From the NCBI RefSeq assembly GCF_000308215.1, contig NZ_CAJE01000020.1, positions 26,122 to 90,121 on the forward strand: DNA of 64,000 nucleotides. The letters are read 5' to 3'. Origin of the DNA: Methanomassiliicoccus luminyensis B10 (lineage in GTDB: Archaea; Thermoplasmatota; Thermoplasmata; Methanomassiliicoccales; Methanomassiliicoccaceae). Both the position numbers and the translations under genes were made by a program. Below, one piece after another: positions 35,301-48,939 of the stretch. The notes under the pieces are model-generated. The model searched no databases, was not told the origin of the DNA, and worked only from the letters and a program-made list of their open reading frames with translations. Position 1 is the first letter of the stretch. The number at the start of each line of letters is the position of its first letter.

Positions 35301-35715
35301 TGCTCTGGACGTTGTGGTGCCGATTCACGATGTCCCTGGCGATCTTGAGGTTGCGCCCGTTCTTGCCGATGGCGCGCCCCTTGACCTTGGGGTCCACCGT
35401 TACGGTGGCATGGACGACGTTCCCCCGGTTCTCGATGACCACGTTCTGCACGTTGTAGTTGTAGAACACGTTCCGGATGAACTTTTCGGGCTCGTCCGAG
35501 TACTCGATGACCTGGATGTTCTTGCCGGTCTGGTTCTTCAGGCGGATGACGTTCTCCCCGCCCTTGCCCACGGCCCGGTTGGCCTGGCCAGGCTCTACCA
35601 CGAACACCAGCTTCTCTTCGGTCTCCATGCAGTCCTTCACCCTGGTCTTGGTCACCTGCTCGAACAGGTTGATGTACCTCAGGGTATCCTCAGTGAAAGT
35701 GATTTCCGCTGGCAT
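35287..35715 (-). CDS. nusA: Archaeal NusA (two KH domains)
   Basis: The 142-residue protein is the short archaeal form of NusA, lacking the bacterial N-terminal and S1 domains. Two KH motifs are visible, GKGG at 50-53 and GKNG at 117-120. It binds RNA and probably acts in termination or antitermination, or in ribosome synthesis. It ends the rpoH-B-A'-A''-rpl30e operon, as usual in archaea, four bases after rpl30e. Its last 14 bases overlap the convergent radical SAM gene. Confidence 0.94.
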   Translation of the reverse strand: MPAEITFTEDTLRYINLFEQVTKTRVKDCMETEEKLVFVVEPGQANRAVGKGGENVIRLKNQTGKNIQVIEYSDEPEKFIRNVFYNYNVQNVVIENRGNVVHATVTVDPKVKGRAIGKNGRNLKIARDIVNRHHNVQSISVA

Positions 35716-35719
35716 GATA

Positions 35720-40237
<4,518 letters not shown>

Positions 40238-40241
<4 letters not shown>

Positions 40242-43200
40242 CTTAGGTCCTCCAGTTGAAGGCGCATGACAACGCCAAGTGACAGCAGCTCGTCCAGAAG
40301 GAGCTTGAACGCATAGCTGGTCTGCACCAGATGCACGTTGGTATTGTTGCCGCACACCGGGCAGCGTATCGCTCCCCTGCGGTCCATCATGGCGATGTGG
40401 CCGCAGTTGCCGTTCCCGCACACATATAGGAAGGTGCCGTCGGACTCGTCCAGCAGACGGTCCTTGATGACCATCGCCGCGCCGTGGCCGATGAGGCAGT
40501 CCCTCTCCATCTCGCCGAACCTCAGACCGCCCTGCCTGGAACGGCCCTCGGTAGGCTGCCTGGTGAGGATCTGCACCGGCCCGCGGGACCGGACATGCAT
40601 CTTTCCAGACACCATGTGGTGCAGCTTCTGGTAGTAGATCACGCCGGTGAATATGTTGGCCTCGATCAGCTTGCCGGTCTGGCCGTCGTACATGACCTCC
40701 TTGCCGGTGTGCTTGAACCCGTTGCGGACCAGCGATTCCCTGATGGCTTCCTCCTTCTCGCCGGAGAAGGGGGTGCCGTCGACGGACCTCGCTTCCATCG
40801 CGCCGACCTTGCCGCCGATCATCTCCAGGACGTGGGCGACGGTCATACGGGACGGGATGGCGTGGGGGTTGATGACCAGATCTGGCGTTACGCCGTCAGC
40901 GGTGAAGGGCATGTCCTCCTGCGGGACGATGAGCCCGATGACGCCCTTCTGCCCGTGCCTGGACGCGAACTTGTCGCCCAGCTCGGGGATCCTCTCGTCA
41001 CGCACTTTCACCTTGACCAGGCGGGAGCCGTTCTCCGATTCGGTCAGCATGACCGAATCGACCCAGCCGCTCTCGCCGGGCCTGATGGTAATGGACGTCT
41101 CCCTCCTCTTCTGGGGAGTGAGGAAGTCCGTCTCCTCCTCCAGGAACCTCGGCGGGGAGGTCTTGCCGACCAGCACGTCGCCGCCGGAGACCCTGGTCTC
41201 CGGGGAGATGAGGCCGTCCTCGCCCAGGTTGGCGTAGGACAGGTCCGCTCTCGCACCGCGCACATCGGGGGAGGGGATCTCGAAGTGGTCCTCCTGGCCA
41301 CCGGGGTATCGGCGCTCCTCGGCGCGGTAGGTCCTCATGAAGGTCGATCGTCCGAGGCCTCTCTCCACCGAGGCCCTGTTCAGGATGAGAGCATCTTCCA
41401 TGTTGTACCCGTGGAAGGAGATGACCGCGACCACGAAGTTCTGGCCGGCCGGCCTCTCGTTGAACGCCACGAAGTCCATGGGCTTTGTCTGCACCATCGG
41501 CTTCTGCGGGTAGTGCAGGAGGTGGCCGCGGGTGTCGGGCCTCTTCCGGTAGTTGGTGCAGCTGAGGCCCAGCGACTGCTTGGCCATGCCGGACCCCATC
41601 GTAACTCTAGGGGAGGAGTCGTGCTCGGGGTACGGGACCACGCCGGCCGCCACTCCCAGAATGACCATGGGGTCGACCTCCATATGGGTGTGCTCCTTGT
41701 TGAGCAGCAGCGGCACCGACATGTCGGCGCTGCAGTGCTTGCACTTCAGGACGGCATCGGTGCTCTCGGTGCCGGGGTTCATCCAGTCAACGTCAGTAGG
41801 CGAAAGGGCGCGTCCGCAGTTGATGCACCTCTCCGGCGGATCGTAAGGGTCCACGGCGATGAAGGTATCCTCTTCCTCCTCGGCGTCGATCCACTCCATG
41901 ACCCCGTCGCGCAGCAGGTCCGCCCACTTCAGGCGGCCCTCGCGGATGTCCTCGATGTGCTTGCGGACCAGGGCGGTCCTGCCTTCCTGGACGACCAGCA
42001 GCGGCCTTCTCAGGCGGCCCTCGTCGCAGTTGATGATGACCTCACCCATCTCCTCGTCGTAGCGGATGTTGATCTCGTTGGACAAAAGGCCCTGCCTCCG
42101 TCCGGCGCGGACCTCCTGGACCAGGACCCGCGGGTTATCGACATTGCCTACCAGGTCCCCGTTGACGTATACCTTGGCCCCGGAGCGGAGCTCGCCGGCC
42201 TTCACTTCCACGACCCCGCGGTCGCGGAGCAGCCACTGCACGTCCTCCTCGCGGAACCCTTCGGACACGTCGATGATCAGCGCGGCGTTCTTCACCAGGC
42301 CGCAGTTCTGACCTTCTGGCGTTTCGTTGGGGCAAAGGCGGCCCCACTGGGTGGGGTGCAGGTCACGAGCCTCGAAGTGAGGCTGGGACCGAGTAAGGGA
42401 TGAGGTCACCCTCCTCAGGTGGGACAGGGTGCTCATGTTGGACGTCCGGTCCAGCAGCTGCGATACGCCGGCCCTGCCGCCGACCCAGTTGCCAGTGGCC
42501 AGAGCGTGCAGGAGGCGGTGCGTCAGCAGATCGGGCCGTATGGCCGAGGCGATGCGCAGGTCCTTCTTGCGAGCGAAGCTCCTCTCCAGCTGGTACTTCA
42601 GGTCCTTCATCAGGTTGGTGAAGGCGACCCGGAACAGGTCTTCCATCAGGTCCCCGGAGAGCTTCAGCCTCTTGTTGGCATAGTGGTCCTTGTCGTCCTC
42701 CTTCCTCATGCCGATGCTCAGTTCCAGGACCGAGCGGGCGATCCTGCCGAGGAAATAGGCCTTCTTGACCCTGTCTTCTTTCGTATCTCCGAGGTGGGGC
42801 AGCAGGGAGCGGTCGATGATCGACTCGACCTTCTTCTCCCTGTACTCCTTGGCCTGGCCGGTAGCGAACTTGCGCTCCAGGTAGGTGATGGCGTCCTCGG
42901 TGGTGAATATGCCGTTGGGCGGGTAGAGCTTTTTGTCGTGGCACTCCTCGATGTTGGCGTACACGATGTTGGCCATCTCGGGCACGCTGACAATGGCCTC
43001 GTAGATGTCCTTGTCGTTCTCCATGCCCAGCGCCTTCATCAGGGCGACCAGGGGGATCTGGCCGGAGGCGGCGGGGACGGTGACCATAAGGATGCCGTCC
43101 TTCTTCTTCTCTACCAGGGTCAGGGCGCGGTACCCTTCCTTCTGGGAGAAGACCTTGGCCACTTCCAGCTGGGTCCCGTAGCGCTCGTTGTACTCGACCA

Positions 43201-43834
43201 TGACCCTGTTGGGGGCGAGGTCCTCGAGGGATATCAGCACCCTCTCGGTGCCGCCGATGATGAAGTAGCCGCCGGGGTCCGCGGGATCCTCGCTGGCCTC
43301 CATCAGTTTCTGCCTGTACTCGTCATCGGTCAGCTCCCTCTCCTCTTCCATGTTCTCCTTGAACAGGTTGCAGCGCTTGGAGCGCAGCATGACCGGGAGG
43401 TCGCCGAGGTGAACCCTCTCGGGCTCCTTCTCGATGCCGTCCTCTATAATAGTGAAATCTAAGAATATCGGCGCCAAGTAGTTGAGGTTTCTCAGCCTCG
43501 CCTCCATGGGCGTCAGGGGATGGGTGGCCCCGTTGGCCTCCCTGACCACCGGGAGCTGCACATGGACAGTCGGGCGGGCCTGGGGGTCCACGTTCCCGGT
43601 CTTCTCGTCCCTGCGGCGTCCCACGCGGATCTCCACGATGCGCCCCTCGGTGCGGTCGGGGTCCAGCCTGATGATCCCGCGGTCGATGTCGTCCGCCGAT
43701 ACCCTCAGGTTGTCCACGATCTTCTGCATCCGGCTGTTGGGGTTGTCCAGGGTGGAAAGGAAGTCGTTGAAGCTGGATATATGATGGTTGACTATACTCC
43801 TGTCCTTGAAATAAAGTTCTATCAGATCACGCAA
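40238..43834 (-). CDS. rpoB: DNA-directed RNA polymerase subunit B (undivided)
   Basis: The 1,198-residue protein is a complete subunit B, not split into B'' and B' as in many methanogens. The lobe and protrusion regions are followed by a zinc ribbon (CINC...CKHC, near 670-705), the hybrid-binding domain with [12 protein letters not shown] and [12 protein letters not shown], and the terminal clamp zinc site [24 protein letters not shown]. An undivided B is typical of Thermoplasmatota among euryarchaea. The start is eight bases after the rpoH stop on the same strand. Confidence 0.98.
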
Positions 43835-43841
43835 TGTTCAA

Positions 43842-44111
43842 TCACCCCTTAACTTCCTTGATTACAAGCCGGTAGACGACGAACGCCTCGGCCGTGGCGC
43901 TGCGCCTTACGATCTTGATGATCCTGCCCTCGTTGATGGGGCCGTGGATCTTCTCCAGCAAACGGATGCAGGCGTCCCCTCTTCTGATCTTGGGGAGCTG
44001 GTCCTTAGTGATCTTGAGCTCGGCCAAGACCTTCTCGGCCTCTTCCGCGGAGAGCAAATGATGCTCCGGTACCAAATCGTGCTCTAAGACATTTAGATCG
44101 GATTCCGCCAA
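43842..44111 (-). CDS. rpoH: DNA-directed RNA polymerase subunit H
   Basis: The 89-residue protein ends HDLVPEHHLLSAEEAEKVLAELKITKDQLPKIRRGDACIRLL...VYRLVIKE, the archaeal RpoH/Rpb5 C-terminal assembly domain, here with a ten-residue N-terminal extension. It is the first gene of the polymerase operon and has its own TATA box 57-65 bases before the ATG, downstream of tRNA-Lys on the same strand. Confidence 0.96.
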   Translation of the reverse strand: MAESDLNVLEHDLVPEHHLLSAEEAEKVLAELKITKDQLPKIRRGDACIRLLEKIHGPINEGRIIKIVRRSATAEAFVVYRLVIKEVKG

Positions 44112-44167
44112 CTAGTTCACCTCGCCCATTCTACATGCTGGAAATGCGATTTCACTTCGAGTCAGAG

Positions 44168-44176
44168 TTATAAAAG
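44168..44176 (-). promoter_or_regulatory. TATA box of the rpoH-B-A'-A''-rpl30e-nusA operon
   Basis: CTTTTATAA on the minus strand lies 57-65 bases before the rpoH ATG, between it and the 3' end of tRNA-Lys. It predicts a leader of about 35 bases. Confidence 0.6.
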
Positions 44177-44249
44177 AATGCCGCAATGGCTCACCGAACG
44201 TTTCCCCTTCCATCGTTCTTCTACCTCGCTCCGAGCGGGCCCGCGGGGA

Positions 44250-44278
44250 TTTTCGGACGCACGGGAAGGCCGTGCGCT
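44250..44278 (-). other. Predicted tRNA intron 2 (T loop)
   Basis: Twenty-nine bases lie between TTCGAA and the final T of the T loop. With the exon they form a perfect bulge-helix-bulge (TTCG/CGAA central helix, 3-base bulges, 8-bp inner stem GCGCACGG/CCGTGCGT), the substrate of the archaeal splicing endonuclease. Confidence 0.78.
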
Positions 44279-44316
44279 TTCGAACCCCGGACCACCTGGT
44301 TAAAAGCCAGATGCTC

Positions 44317-44350
44317 TTTCTAGGGACCCCTGTGTGCGACACTGAGGTCC
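44317..44350 (-). other. Predicted tRNA intron 1 (D loop)
   Basis: About 34 bases interrupt the D loop after AGCTAGGTA. They fold with the exon into CTAGG/CCTAG, inner GACC/GGTC and GTGT/ACAC stems, which places splice sites in bulges TA|G and AA|A or one base later. Splicing gives a canonical 9- or 10-base D loop. Confidence 0.7.
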
Positions 44351-44547
44351 TACCTAGCTGAGCTACGGGCCCAATGCAAGCTAACGGGCATTGCAGAAGG
44401 GGGAGTAACGACTCCAACTATATAAGTATTGTCATTGAGCCTACTGGCTATTCCCAAAGGCCGGTAAAATCGCACGTCCCGGGCCTTTTATCGGAGGGTG
44501 TAACGCGTTCACGAGTATTATTAATTTAGCTGTCCATTAACAGCCCT

Positions 44548-45240
44548 TTACCGCCGCGACAGGCGGGCCTGCACGGCCTCGCCGCGCAGCTCTCTGAGCG
44601 CGTCGCCAGCGATCCACCGGGCGCTCCTGGATCCCTGCCCTTTTATCTCCTCGGCGCAGGCGATGGCGGCCTTGTTAAGTTCGGCGTTGCGCTTCCCTAT
44701 CTGCCTCAGGGCCCAGTTCACCGCCTTTTTCACGAAGTTTCGGTCATCGGACGCGCCCGCGGCGACGAGGGGGAGCAGTTCCAGGAACTGGCGGTCCGGG
44801 GCCTTCTTGTCATGGACCGCCAGCGAGGCCATCAGGGCGAAGCCGGCCCGCCTCACGAACTCCTCCTCTCGGGACGGCCATTCCCTCGCCTTAAGGAAGG
44901 CCCAGGGAGTGCGGTCGAAGAGCTGGCCGCAGCAGGCATCGCAGATGTCCCAGGTGTCGAAGTCCCTCACCCACGCTTCCATCTGCTCCTCCGTCACCTG
45001 CTTGGGATCGTCCACCAGGGCGGCGAGCATCCGGGCCTCATGGATGTCCAGCTCCCACATGGCCAGGGCGAGCCGGTGATCCTTCCCGATCTCCTTGGCC
45101 AGAGGCCTCAGTCTGGCGACGGGGACCCCCAGCACGTTGCTGGCCCTGATGCCGAACCTGGCCATGCCCGCGGCGTCCCGAGGGTCTGCCATGGCCCGCA
45201 ACCTCGTCCCTATCTCCTCGGCCTTCTCCCTGGCGTCCAT
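44548..45240 (-). CDS. DNA alkylation repair protein, AlkD-like
   Basis: From ATG 45240 the protein has 230 residues. It is all helical, with the AlkD pattern: GIRASNVLGVPVARLRPLAKEIGKDHRLALAMWELDIHEARMLAALVDDP, then DFDTWDICDACCGQLF and RNFVKKAVNWALRQIGKRN. AlkD-type HEAT-repeat proteins excise bulky or positively charged alkylated bases without base flipping. The DIHEARMLA and TWDICD segments carry the residues lining the DNA groove. The frame extends 69 bases upstream, but homology starts here. It is divergent from the phosphoesterase gene. Confidence 0.85.
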   Translation of the reverse strand: MDAREKAEEIGTRLRAMADPRDAAGMARFGIRASNVLGVPVARLRPLAKEIGKDHRLALAMWELDIHEARMLAALVDDPKQVTEEQMEAWVRDFDTWDICDACCGQLFDRTPWAFLKAREWPSREEEFVRRAGFALMASLAVHDKKAPDRQFLELLPLVAAGASDDRNFVKKAVNWALRQIGKRNAELNKAAIACAEEIKGQGSRSARWIAGDALRELRGEAVQARLSRR

Positions 45241-45341
45241 GCCGCCGCCATCGGCGGGCGGCGTAATGAGCCCTTCGCCGGCACGATGTATGCGAGGCAT
45301 AAGATGCATATGCCGCCCGAACCCTTCCTGTTCAGGAAAGT

Positions 45342-46073
45342 ATGAAGATCGCGCATATCTCGGACCTGCACTTCGCCTCCTCCCACTTCGTTAAGGAATG
45401 GGCGGACAACGTCATGACCATCATCAACGAGGAGCGGCCGGACCTGCTGGTGGTCACGGGGGACCTCACCGCCGACGGCTACGTCAGCGAGTTCGAGCTG
45501 GCCAAGAAGTTCATCGACCGCCTTGACGCCAGGGACAAGCTCATCGTGCCGGGGAACCACGACGCCCGCAACCTCGGGTACGTCATCTTCGAGGAGATGT
45601 TCGGCCACAGGTTCCCCTGCTTCAAGAGCGGGGAGGTCAGTGTGGTCGGCCTCGACTCGACGGAGCCGGACGTGGACGACGGCCACGTGGGGCGGGAGCA
45701 CTATGACGACATCATCGCGAACCTCGCCGGGCACCGGGTGAGGATACTGGCCCTGCACCATCATCTCATACCGATCCCCGGCACCGGGAGGGAGAGGCAG
45801 ATACCGGTGGACGCCGGGGACGTCCTGGGGCTGTGCAAGGAGGCCTCGGTGGACCTGGTGCTCTCGGGGCACAAACACTTTCCCTGGATCTGGAACCTCG
45901 ACGGCACCTACTTCGTCACCACCGGCACCGCCACCACCAGGCGGCTCAAGGGACGGTCGCACCCGGCCATGGGGATGCTGGACATCGGCGGGGACGAGCT
46001 GGTCCTCCACGAGATCAAGACCGACACCCTGGAGCGGGAGGTGCTCCTCAGGGCGCCCCTACGAAATCGTTGA
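45342..46073 (+). CDS. Calcineurin-like metallophosphoesterase
   Basis: The 243-residue protein has the complete dimetal motif series: D8-L-H10, GDLTADG (40-46), GNHD (71-74), LHHHL (about 137) and GHKH (about 176). It begins MKIAHISDLHFAS, typical of the Icc/CpdA-like and 3',5'-cyclic or general phosphodiesterase branch. The substrate is not inferable. It is followed after 27 bases by corA on the same strand. Confidence 0.88.
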   Translation: MKIAHISDLHFASSHFVKEWADNVMTIINEERPDLLVVTGDLTADGYVSEFELAKKFIDRLDARDKLIVPGNHDARNLGYVIFEEMFGHRFPCFKSGEVSVVGLDSTEPDVDDGHVGREHYDDIIANLAGHRVRILALHHHLIPIPGTGRERQIPVDAGDVLGLCKEASVDLVLSGHKHFPWIWNLDGTYFVTTGTATTRRLKGRSHPAMGMLDIGGDELVLHEIKTDTLEREVLLRAPLRNR

Positions 46074-46100
46074 TTATCCCGTCCCTCGAATATCAACCCG

Positions 46101-47117
46101 ATGAACAAGGACGCCGGCGGAGGGCCGGAGGGAGGAGGGTCGAGGATCGCCACGGTATGCTACGGCGCGGACTCCATCGCCGAGGACGCCCCCCGGAGCT
46201 TGGACAGGGCCTTGGCCTGCACCGGCCTGTACCCGGTGGCCTGGGTGGAGATCAAGGACTCTCTGACGCCGGCGGACGCCCAGGCCCTGGCGGATAAGTA
46301 CGACCTCCACCCGGTCATCGTGCACGAGATCGTAGAGCATGACCCAGGGCGCCCCAAGATGCTGGACTTCGACGATGTCATCTTCGTCTCCCTGAAGCTG
46401 CTGAGGTTCAGCGGGACCGACGACTCCATTGAGGAGCGGCAGTCGAAGATCATCCTGGGGAAGGACTTCCTCATCACCACCAACACCGGGGACCTTCCGC
46501 TCGAGGAGGTCAGGGAGAACATACGGAACCCCCGATCCAGGATACGCAAGATGGGGCCGGACTACCTCCTGTACAGCATCCTCGACTCCATCGTCGACGG
46601 CTACTACGCGGTCTCCGAGGAGCTGGGGGACCGCGTGGAGGACATACAGGACCGCATCATCAACGAGAACGCCGAGGACGCCTTGGAGAGGGTGCAGCGT
46701 CTGCGCCGCTCCCTGGTGAGATTTCGCCGGGCCATATGGCCGTTCCGCGAGGCGGTCAACGCCATGGTGAAGGGGGAGTCGGACCTCATCGGCGACTACG
46801 CCTATCCTTACTTCCGGGAGGTCTACGACCATACCATCGAGCTGATGGACACCATCGACACCTCCCGGGACATGCTCTCGGAGATGATCGACATCTACCA
46901 GACCAATGTGAGCAACCAGCTCAACCAGGTGGTGAAGGTGCTGACCATCATCTCCGTCATCTTCGCGCCGCTCACGTTCATCGTGGGGTTCTACGGCATG
47001 AACTTCCGCTACCTCCCGGGGTTCGAGCATCCCTGGGGGTACGCTCTGGTGACGGCCATCATGGTCTTCATCGGAGCGGCCATGATCGGCATTTTCAGGA
47101 AGCGAAGATGGTTCTGA
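46101..47117 (+). CDS. corA: CorA-family magnesium/cobalt channel
   Basis: The 338-residue protein has a long cytoplasmic alpha/beta and coiled-coil region, then two C-terminal membrane segments with the selectivity motif YGMNF (about 297-301) at the end of the first. The linker FRYLPGFEHPWGY stands where MPEL is in classic CorA. It forms pentameric Mg2+ (or Co2+/Ni2+) channels. Full length with a short C-terminal tail FRKRRWF. Confidence 0.93.
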   Translation: MNKDAGGGPEGGGSRIATVCYGADSIAEDAPRSLDRALACTGLYPVAWVEIKDSLTPADAQALADKYDLHPVIVHEIVEHDPGRPKMLDFDDVIFVSLKLLRFSGTDDSIEERQSKIILGKDFLITTNTGDLPLEEVRENIRNPRSRIRKMGPDYLLYSILDSIVDGYYAVSEELGDRVEDIQDRIINENAEDALERVQRLRRSLVRFRRAIWPFREAVNAMVKGESDLIGDYAYPYFREVYDHTIELMDTIDTSRDMLSEMIDIYQTNVSNQLNQVVKVLTIISVIFAPLTFIVGFYGMNFRYLPGFEHPWGYALVTAIMVFIGAAMIGIFRKRRWF

Positions 47118-47182
47118 AGGACCGCCAGACAAGTCTTATATATATGGACAAAACTGTAGCGGCTTAAATTCGGTGAGTTTCC

Positions 47183-47353
47183 ATGGAGAACGAGAAGATC
47201 TGCAGCTCATGTGGAGTTAGATTGGGCAAGAACGACGGCATGACGTTCTTCAAGTGCCCCAACTGCGGCGAGGTAGAGATCGGTCGCTGCCCCCAGTGCA
47301 GGGACCAGAGCATCGCCTACACCTGCCAGAAGTGCGGGTTCGCAGGACCTTGA
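47183..47353 (+). CDS. Small double zinc-ribbon protein (HVO_2753-like)
   Basis: This 56-residue protein has four CxxC knuckles: CSSCG, CPNCG, CPQC and CQKCG. It matches the small archaeal zinc-finger family represented by HVO_2753, shown in Haloferax to affect motility and biofilm, with unknown molecular role. The ATG lies eight bases after GGTGAG. It directly precedes the EF-1beta gene (11-base gap), the usual neighbourhood in euryarchaea. A TATA box TCTTATATATATGG (47134-47147) stands about 35-49 bases before the ATG. Confidence 0.88.
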   Translation: MENEKICSSCGVRLGKNDGMTFFKCPNCGEVEIGRCPQCRDQSIAYTCQKCGFAGP

Positions 47354-47364
47354 AGGTGGCCGTC

Positions 47365-47631
47365 ATGGGAAAAGTCGCAGCCGTTTACAATGTCATACCC
47401 GAGAGCCCCGAGGTGCCCACGGAGAAGATCATGGGGGAGATCCCCAAGCGTGTCCCCCAGGGCGTCGAGGTCAGCAACATGGTGGTAAAGCCGTTCGCCT
47501 TCGGGCTCAAGATCATCGAGGTCACCGCGATCATGGACGACGCCGAGGGCCTGATCGAGAAGCTCGAGGAATCCCTCCGCGCCGTACCGGAAGTGCAGGG
47601 CGTGGACAGCGTGACCATTACCCTGGTCTGA
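47365..47631 (+). CDS. Translation elongation factor EF-1 beta
   Basis: The 88-residue protein MGKVAAVYNVIPESPEVPTEKIMGEI...PFAFGLKIIEVTAIMDDAEG...VQGVDSVTITLV is archaeal EF-1 beta, the nucleotide exchange factor for EF-1 alpha (aEF1A). It has the ferredoxin-like fold and normal length. It is co-transcribed with the small zinc protein. A GTG nine bases earlier is possible, but ATG 47365 fits the family. Confidence 0.95.
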   Translation: MGKVAAVYNVIPESPEVPTEKIMGEIPKRVPQGVEVSNMVVKPFAFGLKIIEVTAIMDDAEGLIEKLEESLRAVPEVQGVDSVTITLV

Positions 47632-47671
47632 AACTCATTTGGCGCGCCCCCGCGCCCTGTCCGTTCATTTT

Positions 47672-48397
47672 TTACTTTGGAAGGTCCGCGACATAGCGGG
47701 GCGTTTCGTCCCACTGCGCTTCCGCGCCGGAGATGTCGAAGGCGAGGACATGCCCGCCCTTGGTGCGGTCGTCGCTGATGAAGTGGAAATGATATCCGGC
47801 CGCGCTCATCCCGTCGGTGAAGGAGGGGGACACTATGCATACCAGGGTACCCTTTATTGACGAGTACGAGAAGACCGTTTGCTCTGCCGTCGCCTCCTCC
47901 AGCGTGGGGTACGGCTCCTCCCATCCCGGCACGCTCCTCACGGTGATGCTGTCGAAGGTGCCGTCGATGCGCAGCACGTAGAACACGCGGTCGGAGGCCA
48001 GGGCCGCCGAGAGCGTGGCTATCGCCTCGCTCATGTTGCCGCTCAGGGCCGTGGTCCCGTCCCGATCGAAGAAGGTGACCTGGGCGAAGGGGACGGCGGC
48101 CGAGCCGGAAGCTTCCCGGACCGTCCCGTCCGCAAGGGCCTGGTAGCATTTGCCGTCGATCACTATCATCTCACCGTTCAGGCCTTCGAACGTCCCCACC
48201 CCGATGTCCCCGTGCCGGAGGAGGTCGTCCACTGGCTGCACCCCAGCCAGGCGGCCCTCCACCAGCGCGTCCAGGGAGGAGACCTGGTAGAGCGCTTCCC
48301 TATCCTTCGACGGCGAGGCCGACAGGATGGCGAAGCCGGCGATGATGACGACGGCGGCCACTGCCAATGCCATGATGATCGCGGCGCGACGGTCCAT
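47672..48397 (-). CDS. budA: Alpha-acetolactate decarboxylase with N-terminal membrane anchor
   Basis: The 241-residue protein begins with a signal or anchor segment (RRAAIIMALAVAAVVIIAGFAILS, 3-26) and then matches acetolactate decarboxylase: LYQVSSLDALVEG, DDLLRHGDIGVGTFEGLNGEMIVIDG (58-82), FYVLRIDGTFD, and the zinc ligands H203, H205 and H216 in GYHFHFISDDRTKGGHVL. E76 and R143 of the active site also appear. The enzyme turns acetolactate into acetoin. The anchor implies that it acts outside the cytoplasm, which is unusual for a pathway whose substrate forms inside. It stands alone, with no acetolactate synthase nearby. Confidence 0.92.
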   Translation of the reverse strand: MDRRAAIIMALAVAAVVIIAGFAILSASPSKDREALYQVSSLDALVEGRLAGVQPVDDLLRHGDIGVGTFEGLNGEMIVIDGKCYQALADGTVREASGSAAVPFAQVTFFDRDGTTALSGNMSEAIATLSAALASDRVFYVLRIDGTFDSITVRSVPGWEEPYPTLEEATAEQTVFSYSSIKGTLVCIVSPSFTDGMSAAGYHFHFISDDRTKGGHVLAFDISGAEAQWDETPRYVADLPK

Positions 48398-48442
48398 ATG
48401 ACTGCATCCAATAACGTCGATATAATTCCTGCCCTCCCGCGC

Positions 48443-48886
48443 TCAGGGGGTCAGGAGCTCGAAGCCGGTGGCGGGGTCCACGACCCTCTTGGCGTTGGTG
48501 CCGACCATCTCGTAGATGATGACCTCGGCGATCAGCCATACCTTCACCCCGCGGCGTATGCAGCCCGCGGCGGCCATGCCCTCCCGTCCGGCCGCCAGGT
48601 GCATATGCACCGTCGGGCGGCCTCCCTCATCGGGGAAAATAGTGCCCACCGCAGCGACCTCATGCGGCTTCGACAGAGCATGCTCCAGCGGCACCACTCG
48701 GGGGACGTCGCCGTCCTCCGGCCCCACCACCAGGCGGGAGCCCTTGTCGATCGCGCCGACCATCAGCAGCCCGGCGGCCCTGATCCCATGGTCCTTGGCG
48801 AACGCTTCCAGAACCTCGTGGACGATCTCGCCCTGTTCCAGGCGGACCACGAACACGCGCCCCTGCCGGGCCTCGGAGAACTTCAT
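48443..48886 (-). CDS. PPC-domain (DUF296) protein
   Basis: The 147-residue protein has the PPC/DUF296 fold: VFVVRLEQGEIVHEVLEAFAKDHGIRAAGLLMVGAI, then GTIFPDEGGRPTVHMHLAAGRE with the conserved histidines H94 and H96. In plants this domain accompanies AT-hooks; prokaryotic stand-alone forms are trimers that bind zinc, with possible enzymatic or DNA-linked roles. No AT-hook is present. The function is not known. Confidence 0.85.
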   Translation of the reverse strand: MKFSEARQGRVFVVRLEQGEIVHEVLEAFAKDHGIRAAGLLMVGAIDKGSRLVVGPEDGDVPRVVPLEHALSKPHEVAAVGTIFPDEGGRPTVHMHLAAGREGMAAAGCIRRGVKVWLIAEVIIYEMVGTNAKRVVDPATGFELLTP

Positions 48887-48939
48887 CTATACACCTGAAG
48901 GGAGAATGAGGAAAGGGTTTGAAGAGTTTTACTACCGTC

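Larger units (their letters stand above)
44237..44372 (-). tRNA. tRNA-Lys (anticodon TTT) with two introns, in D loop and T loop
   Basis: The minus strand holds all parts of a 73-base tRNA-Lys: acceptor GGGCCCG/CGGGCCC, D stem GCTC/GAGC, anticodon arm TCTGG-CTTTTAA-CCAGG, T stem CGGGG/CCCCG. The D loop AGCTAGGTA is followed by about 34 extra bases (44317-44350) and the T loop TTCGAA by 29 extra bases (44250-44278) before its final T. The T-loop insert makes a textbook bulge-helix-bulge: T stem, TTCG/CGAA 4-bp helix, 3-base bulges AAA and AAT, and a GC-rich inner hairpin. Cutting two bases into each bulge restores TTCGAAT. The D-loop insert has the same plan (CTAGG/CCTAG helix, bulges TAG and AAA, inner GACC/GGTC); its exact ends are uncertain by 1-2 bases. 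Confidence 0.85.
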
